Of a stretch of DNA of 64,000 nucleotides, positions 57,444 through 64,000 are shown piece by piece. Under the pieces are notes generated by a model. It worked only from the letters and a program-made list of their open reading frames with translations, did not search any database and was not told where the DNA came from. Origin of the DNA: Pleodorina starrii (taxonomy: Eukaryota > Chlorophyta > Chlorophyceae > Chlamydomonadales > Volvocaceae); contig BRXU01000013.1 of NCBI GenBank assembly GCA_030267565.1, forward strand, positions 474,001 to 538,000, written 5' to 3'. The position numbers and the translations under genes were made by a program. Each line of letters starts with the position of its first letter. Position 1 is the stretch's first letter.

Positions 57444-58224
57444 TCACCTATGACCTGACCTATGACCTTACCTATGAGGCCTGTTGCCCTACACAGCCCA
57501 ATTGAAGGGGAATAATCCGGGTCAGCATAGACTTAGTCGTTCATCTGCGTCCGCTGTGGCCACCAGCACACCCACTTGTCTGACACAATCTGCAAAAAAG
57601 ACCGATGTGGCCCAACCGCTTGGTGTTAGTGGCAGGCACTGAGATCTGAGCCGACAGCGTCACGCCGTCAGTGTCTGGTGCTTATATGGCTCGTTCGTTC
57701 ATGGGCTGTGCCTCGTCACCCACCACCCCACCTTGTGCTGCCTGGTGAATGCGTGGTGACATTCATGCGCCCGCTCTGCTCCCTTTCCCAAAACCCAAAA
57801 CGTTTTACAACCGAACAGCACGCGGGTCTGCAGCGGGCATTCGGGGGGCAGCTGCCCCACGACGCCCCCCTGCAAGGATGGCGCACCGAGGCACCGTCCC
57901 TGCCTCCCTCCCCTGCGCTTTTTTTGGAATGCGGCGGTGCTTGTGCCCTGGAACCCTGACTGATTGATGCCATGGTACTGGTGTTGCACACGGGGGAATT
58001 CTGCAGCGAAGCAAGGCGGTGTTGGCCGGCGCACAAAAGCCGTCATTGAAGCCGTAATAAATCATGATGCGGTAACGAAACGGGTGCGTCCCTGCATTCG
58101 CGCCGAAGCCTGCTGCGGCGGGCAGATGGTGGTGTTCCTTCCGCAGTCTGCTGCCCCACCTCCGCATCCGCTGCCGGTTGGAAGTCGCTCTTATTCAAAT
58201 CCCGCCTTCGTGTCACTTTCATAC

Positions 58225-58292
58225 CCCTCTCCGGTTCTGGGTCTCTTCGCTAACGCCGTCTCCGTCTCCGCTGCGGTATCAATCTTTTTACC
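58225..58292 (-). repeat. dispersed repeat, copy 2 (spacer)
   Basis: Reverse complement of the 23838-23905 block, nearly identical across the GATACCGCAGCGGAGACGG core. Upstream at 58195 there is ATTCAAATCCCGCC, reminiscent of a tRNA T-arm, so a SINE origin is possible. Confidence 0.7.
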
Positions 58293-58715
58293 CCTCTCCG
58301 CCAGCTCTGGCTGAGCCCCTGTATGTGTACATGAGCCCCACGCACAGCGCTCAGCCGCAGCGTCTCCCGCTTGTCCCCCGCAGCGAGCCGTCAACTCCCC
58401 CCGCCAACCTATGCGTGCATAACCCCGCCAACCTGCTTGAAGCTTCGCCCGCAGTACAACATACCGTACGAGGTTATGCCCCCTGCCTGCCCTCCAGCTC
58501 GCACACCAGTGCGATACTTCAAAAACAAAAACAACAATGACAACAATAACAACAACAAACTTCTTCAAGGCGAGTATGAATTAAAACATATATACCAGGC
58601 ATTCATGAAGAAGCTACAGCGGCCAGCTCACTTCCAATCACCTCCACGTTCCGGAGCGCAACGCAATGCATTACTAACAGACCAGTAAGTGCCACATACA
58701 GGGCCCAACGAACAT

Positions 58716-60043
58716 CTACGCCGCGTCGAGGAACAGTTCGCAGCCGCAGCGCTTCTGGCCCTGCTCGTACTGCACGCCGCAACGGTAGCAGTACTCGCCG
58801 CCGCACAGGCAGCGCATGTGGTTGCAGCCCTGGTTGCGCTCCACCATGCGCTTGCACGCGGGGCAGGCCCGCCAGCGCTGCCGCTCCGAAAGCTGCAGCA
58901 CGGCGGCGTCCTCGGCGGAGCGCTGGTGGGCGGGCAGCGCCTGGAAGGCAGCGCAGCTGTAGCCCTGGTTGTGGGTTGGCGGGCAGTGCGTGGGACGTGT
59001 GGGTTGGCGGGCAGTGCGTGGGACCGACGTGTGTTTCATTGACGCAGGGAGGAGAGGGCGGGCACAGATGGTCAGGGCCATGCACTGCTCGTGGTCCTGT
59101 GACTGGCGTGATTTGCGTGTTTCGCGTGATTTTTGCGTGTTTTTGAAGGCGGCTGGGGGCGGCCGGTCTGCGGCGCAGGGACCAAGTCAGACGCAGATCA
59201 GAAGAAGACGTGGCAGATCGACTCGTGGCGGACTGGGGACTGGCTGGGCATTGATTCGGACGACATGGGCAATACGGTAATTCCTCGGGGGGCAGTCATT
59301 GCCCAATCTCCGGGTCATCCGCTGTCACCCTCTGCCGCCTCCTGCCGTCTCGCCGCAATCGCAATCGCAATCGCAATCGCCCTCCCTCCCGCCCTCCCTT
59401 CCTTCCTGGATGGATGGAGGGCCCCGACCCATGCAACCCCCTCGCCCGCACCTCGTGCCAGCCCGTGATTCGGCAACGCGGGCAGAAGCCCCTGTTACAG
59501 GCGGGACAGGACGCAGGCGCGTCGGGCGGCAGGTCCCCATCAAGCACCAGCGGGTTGGAGCAGTCCTTGTGCGGACAGTACAGCAGGCTGCCGGGGTCCA
59601 GTGTCGACTCCGCCTCCAATTGAAGATAAGTCTGGCGGGCGGGCGGGCGGGCGGGCGAGCGGGCGAGCGGCAACACCGGCTTCGTTTGTGACATGAGAGT
59701 TCGCGTTGGGCGATGATGCGCCGCGGGCCTCATGCCAGTTTGGCAGTACGGTACGGCATAACGGCAGTTACCCATGGGTACCCATCTCCGACTCAAGCCC
59801 CAGTGTAAAAGGGTGAGCAAAGGCTTACTCGGGGTTGTGGGCAACAGGTATACTCGGGGTTGTGGGAAACGACTTTCCTGGACACCTTTCCTTTGTTACC
59901 GTATGCGTGCGACAGACAGGTGGGGCTCGACCGGTGTGTCGCAGGAGTCGCTTGCTACGCCCTGCCCCTACCTGCAGGTCAGCGGGGTGATCGGCCAGCA
60001 ACGCCAGGATGCTTCCCCGTGTTATTGTGCATGGGCAACCCGG

Positions 60044-60076
<33 letters not shown>

Positions 60077-60676
60077 GTCGCTGCTGCTGCGGTTCCCGCT
60101 GCCTTGCACCGATCTCGCTTCGTCGCCGCCGGCGCCTGCCCGCCCTCCTGCCCCCAAGGGGCATCGGACGGGGCACTTGCGGTCTCGCACCGCGCCGCGC
60201 ACGTAGTCGATCATGCAGCTGGCGCAGAAGTAGTGGCCGCAGGCGGGGGCGGCGGAGCTGGAAGGGGAGGCGTTGGAGTCGGCGTCGCCGCCGCCCGCGC
60301 ATGACGCGGCATATTCAGGGAAGCTGTCCAGACAGGCTAGGCACTGGACGCTTGAGCTGGAAGCGCCTAGCCCAGCCTCAGACCCGGGCTCCGATAGCTC
60401 ACGAACGGTGTATTCTTCTGTTATGTGTTGTTTTGCAGCGTTCAGCTCGGCAAGCTGTGACCGATACAGCAGAATGTCGTCCTTGACGGACGCATCGAGG
60501 TCAAGCTCCTGGAGCAAGCGCTCTATGCCTTGCGCATCTGCTATATCGACGCCCGCATCTAGGAGTAGATCGACAAGATTTGCAAAAAAAGAATCCTGGT
60601 GCTCTCGCAGCTCCTCTTCTTGTAGTCGGAGTGCTGCCAGCTCGTCGAGAGGGCCGTGAGACGCCAGGGAATCCAT
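58716..60676 (-). CDS. RBR-type E3 ubiquitin ligase (RING-IBR-RING)
   Basis: Transfers ubiquitin through a catalytic cysteine thioester on RING2. Exons: 60676-59972, 59631-59452, 58964-58716; 377 residues, phase 0 at both junctions. N-terminus is a helical, Leu/Glu-rich region (LAALRLQEEELREHQDSF). RING1 begins C112-x2-C115 and continues CGHYFCASC (C145, H147, C150, C153) to C167 and C171, with a 29-residue Ser/Gly/Ala insert inside it and a poly-Ser run after it. IBR: C254, C259, C277, C280, C285, C288, H294, C299. RING2: C329, C332, then NQGC342NHMRC, CLCGGEYCYRCG; C342 aligns with the HHARI/parkin catalytic Cys. The C-terminus keeps a C-x-C pair (368, 370). No Ariadne domain is present. 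The start ATG at 60676 has a good context. Confidence 0.93.
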
Positions 60677-62727
60677 TGCTACATGTACTGCGATAGAGGT
60701 GCCAAGGCGGTGCCAAGGAGGTTTGCATTTTGTACACCGCAATCGGCTTTGGGTTAGTTGGACGGTTGCCGTAACTGCCCGTTACCCCGCGGCCCTTACC
60801 GTCACTTGTAATGTCGAAAAACCAGCGCTTTGAGGCAGCAAATATTGTAAGATCAGGAATGTATTTCATCAAATTAAACCGGACCCATGGTGATTTATCA
60901 AAGAGACTGCGCAACATGAATAGATCAGGTTCACGGAGGCATCAGATGGGGCACTATTGCAGGTAAAATACAGTATTTTTACAGTTTTATCTTGATGATG
61001 GCCACACCGGGGTCCCTAATGAGGCCACATCAAGGCGCCTACCTCATACCGCGCGCTGTCCAAAATCAGAAACCCCCTGTAATTAAAACAAACCCTACCA
61101 AGCAAATCAGGGGGCAAATAAGTTTTCGTACACCACATTCTCCCCAACGGGACGGCCCTAGCCACCCGTCCGCTTTGCCGTATAACAAAGTGGACAATTA
61201 ATTACAGAGGAACTTCAAACCTAGTCGAAGCTTCAAACCTGTAGTAAGACCTCCAGGAATGTTCCTTGCGAGCCCCTGCCTAGGGCTTACTTCATGTCAA
61301 CACACGCCTTGAGGTTAAGGATGCCGGTTGCCAGGCCCCGAAGCAGCAGGAAGCAGCTGACTTCGCACGTGGAGTGTGCAAGCAAATCTGCTGGCAAATC
61401 TCCCTTAATGCAAGCAAATCTACTGGCGTGAAGACCAGTGTGGAGCTCAAGCTCGATGAGTCGAGTCGTGAGGCCTGGGTATCATCTGGCACGCACCCCT
61501 TTCCAGGCTCTTGGCAGCCTTCTCTGCAACCCTAAGCCACCTGGAGCGTGCCCAATTGCCCATAGCACCACAAGATTCTAAAACTATAAAAACCAACTAG
61601 TACGAACTGCGGCGCGTGGCCCTTCCGCAATGCTGACAGCTGCAGCACTGCGGTGTCATCGCTTCCTAGTGCGCCCTGAGCCCCTTGACACGAAAGCAAT
61701 TCCGTGGGCTATACTTCCCATCCCACAGGCCTAATCGGGCGAGCATCATGACTGGGACTGCTCATGCAAAAGGTGTGTCAATGTGGAGTGTCGGGATCGC
61801 ACCAGCGTTGTGAGCCGTTAAGATTCCACGGCTTCCACCCTTCGTTGATTTCATCTTGCGCATTCTTTGGGGGGGTGCAAAGCCTGTCCTGATGCTAACT
61901 GCCAAGGAGACCCGACGGTGGCGGTCAGGCGGGACGAGCGTAAACGCTAACAGGACGTATTTGTGACTAGGGTTAAGAAAACGGATTTGCAGAGATGGCA
62001 GCAGGGAGCACACAATTCCCAGTGATTCGAAGGGAAATCACAACACACGTGCAACATATAGAACGCTGTCAGGCTTCGTACGAGTGTGCGATGTGACTCA
62101 GTGAGCGAGGCCATAAAATCATTCGACCGGTATACGGTAGGCGAACCCTGACGAACTGCTAAGGAAGACCCAAGGGAAGACCGATGCGCCCAATTCATCA
62201 TGCACTGAAGATTATCAAGTAGCACACTGATGAGGCTGCCTTCCGAGGCTCATTGAAAGCATGTCAACCGGAGCGAAAGAGACACGACACGAAGAGTGAT
62301 ACGGCCCACTAGGGTCTACCCCCAACGTCAGTCGTAAAGGTCTCGCTTAGGCCATTCACTGTGCAGGAATTCACACGCCGTATTATTCGTGACGGGTCGG
62401 GACACGACAGCTTAATTCGTTCGATGCGGCAGCCAAGCAACGGTCGGTCATGTTCGATCGTACTGCGTCCGAATCGGCGGTCCAATGCCCCATTCGTCTG
62501 TACAGGGAGTGCCCATCACACGCATTGTGACTCAACATCTCCTACCCTCCATGGGCTTCCATAGCAGCCCAGCTTGGGTCGGCCAACCGGGCCAACCGGG
62601 CCAACCAGCTGCGACGACCGACCGGGAATGATGTTATTATCCTGTTAGCTATTTATCATACACATGCTGGTCCACACGGCTGCCTGAGGCTAACAGCGTT
62701 TGCTTGGCGGGAAACGCTGCTATTAAA
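60677..62727. other. divergent spacer, RBR ligase / CCCH-EEP gene
   Basis: Both flanking genes start here, so two promoters are expected. The sequence is less GC-rich. No repeat, RNA gene or supported exon was found; open frames are short and unbiased. A GGGCCAACC triplication occurs near 62582-62608. Confidence 0.4.
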
Positions 62728-64000
62728 ATGCAGCCCTCGACGAACTTATGCATCCATTTCCAGCGAGGCTTCTGTAGCTATGGAAGCAATTGTCGTTTCT
62801 TGCATCAACAAGTCGGAGCATTTGCGCACGGAGGCGGTCGCTTTGGAGGCGGGGCACGCTATTCGCAATTCCAAGGTCGCGGCGGACGCGGCGGCCCTGG
62901 CAGGGGTGGACAATACAGCTATTACCAGGAGAGCTACGTTCAATTATCAACCAGTAATTGGACGGCAGCGCCGCGGCAGGTCCCTGTGCGCGAATGGATT
63001 ACACCACACAACAACGCCGATGCGGCGCAGCAAGGACCTTCTTTCGACTTCCGTTTCATGTCGTGGAACGTACTTGCGGCCGAGCTGGTGGGTGGATAGA
63101 AGTTGACCCGACACGACCCACGGGGCTCCCGGGCAGGTTTTGAGTTGTGCGGTTGGGACCTTGGGGAGGCAGTGGCTCGCGTATTGTCGGTCGCGCGCGG
63201 CGACGGCGCACCGGGTTCAATCAGACAACCACGGTATCTGAATTTCCTGCCGAGATGCAGGGAAGCAAAGCTGGGCGATTGGTTGGGGGCGAGGGTGGGT
63301 TGGAAGACCGGAATGCGCGCTGAACTGGGCTCCACCACCACCGCCACCGTTTCTCATCTGCCCAAACTGTACACCCTATGCTCCAGCGCAGACACACCGT
63401 GTGCCGCCGCCTCAATCGCGACCCACAGGCTCACAGCCACGCCGCCGAGCTTTACCCCCACGCCCACCACAGCTTCCTGGAGTGGCACCGGCGGCTTGCG
63501 GCGGTTGTCCACCACGTGGCGGCGCAGAGGCCCGACGTGCTGTGTCTGCAGGTGGGCGACGTGCGCGGTGTGCGAGCGCGAGGGGGCCCCTGGAGTGCGA
63601 GGACGGAAAGGCGAGGGCCCTGGCGGATCGAGATTAGAGGGCTATCGGCTGCGGGCAGGCAGGGTCCGACCTTTGGCCCCCCTTGTTTTGGTGACTGGAA
63701 AGTCCTCCCTTCAGTGGCGCGCCTCGGTTGCAAGCTCTGCGCGCTTTCGCAGAGTTGGTTGGTCAGCTCATCAATCACTGATTCGGATGTTCCATTCGGA
63801 TGACTGGGCAGCCCTACCAAGTCGTCCGCAAACCTAGCGGCCCAAGTCCCTCAACACGTCAGAAAACCGCCGCTTGCGTCCCGCTGCTCTCGTCCCGCAC
63901 TCCCGCTGCTTGCGTCCCGCCGCGGATGTTGCTGCGCGCCACGGCGGCTGGGCTCGGCTCCTCGGACCCGGCGCAGGAGGTGGACGACTGGCCCGGCCTG
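62728..64000 (+). CDS. CCCH zinc finger + EEP nuclease (CCR4/Angel-like), partial
   Basis: Probable mRNA 3' exonuclease (deadenylase-type) of the endonuclease/exonuclease/phosphatase fold. Visible exons: 62728-63087, 63429-63551, and the first 24 bases of an exon at 63977 running off the window; 169 residues seen, phase 0 junctions. Residues 6-25 form a CCCH finger, C-x7-C-x5-C-x3-H (CIHFQRGFCSYGSNCRFLH). An RGG-rich stretch follows (GRGGRGGPGRGGQYSYYQ). FRFMSWNVLAAEL matches the family's first motif with its conserved Asn. HAAELYPHAHHSFLEWHRR precedes RPDVLCLQ, which joins across the intron to EVDDWPGL, giving the Mg-binding Glu. The typical plant CCR4 leucine-rich repeats are absent; the architecture is closer to the CCR4-like/Angel/PDE12 branch. 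The rest lies outside the window. The ATG at 62728 (AAAATGC) was preferred over the longer open frame. Confidence 0.88.

Larger units (their letters stand above)
55295..58715. other. convergent spacer with large minisatellite
   Basis: This lies between the 3' ends of the hydrolase (+) and the RBR ligase (-). TGTAA at about 56424 (+) could end the hydrolase transcript, and TTACA at about 57804 (TGTAA on minus) the ligase transcript. It contains the 14-bp array and the second copy of the 23838 repeat. No coding exon is supported. Confidence 0.45.

Noticed and set aside
56633..57505. Overlapping 200-270 residue Thr/His/Arg and Cys/Val repeat frames on both strands
   Set aside because: Translation of the 14-bp minisatellite; six-frame openness is a consequence of the unit, not of a gene.
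58190..58210. tRNA gene suggested by ATTCAAATCCCGCC
   Set aside because: Only a T-arm-like string; no acceptor stem, D-arm or anticodon arm could be paired around it.

Overview
The window looks like nuclear DNA of a volvocine green alga, Chlamydomonas or a close relative. The sequence is very GC-rich. Genes are broken into many short exons with GT-AG introns, proteins carry long Ala/Gly/Pro/Ser/Gln homopolymer inserts, and intron polypyrimidine tracts are very long. Two genes encode likely plastid proteins. All gene models below were built by hand from splice-site phase and protein-family similarity; no alignment or transcript data were available.

Layout, left to right. (1) 1614-4624 (+): translation factor eIF2 beta, 8 coding exons. 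(2) 6508-8972 (-): a 531-residue Ser/Ala/Pro-rich protein with no recognised domain. (3) 12092-20161 (-): an A-type flavodiiron protein (FLVA-like), 16 exons, with metallo-beta-lactamase-like, flavodoxin and flavin-reductase modules. (4) 21893-32926 (-): a voltage-gated, cyclic-nucleotide-binding-domain K+ channel, 20 exons, with a ~630-residue low-complexity tail. (5) 33458-35140 (+): a DUF493 protein with a probable organelle transit peptide, divergent from the channel. (6) 39393-48815 (-): a very large (~1,820 residue) protein built around three cyclic-nucleotide-binding folds, two of them split by long insertions. (7) 50913-55294 (+): an EMB8/YheT/ABHD1-3 type alpha/beta hydrolase. (8) 58716-60676 (-): an RBR (RING-IBR-RING) E3 ubiquitin ligase. 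(9) 62728 to the right edge (+): the start of a CCCH-zinc-finger plus CCR4/Angel-type exonuclease (EEP) protein.

The genes are mostly unrelated housekeeping, plastid and signalling genes. The one suggestive pairing is the K+ channel and the triple-cNBD protein: both would respond to cyclic nucleotides and they lie about 6.5 kb apart with only the DUF493 gene between them. Whether they work together is not shown by the sequence.

Spacers and introns hold mobile-element traces. These include a complete non-autonomous hAT-like element with perfect 8-bp target duplication (37446-37862), two related elements each embedded in a GT microsatellite (28225-28956 and 47031-47254), a tRNA-SINE-like duplicated block (19326-19608), a 3' fragment of a LINE reverse transcriptase (about 49930-50580), and short dispersed repeats. 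Large tandem arrays include GGGGA (12666-12841), GGGGGA (26775-26989) and a 14-bp ACGT-containing minisatellite (56789-57443).
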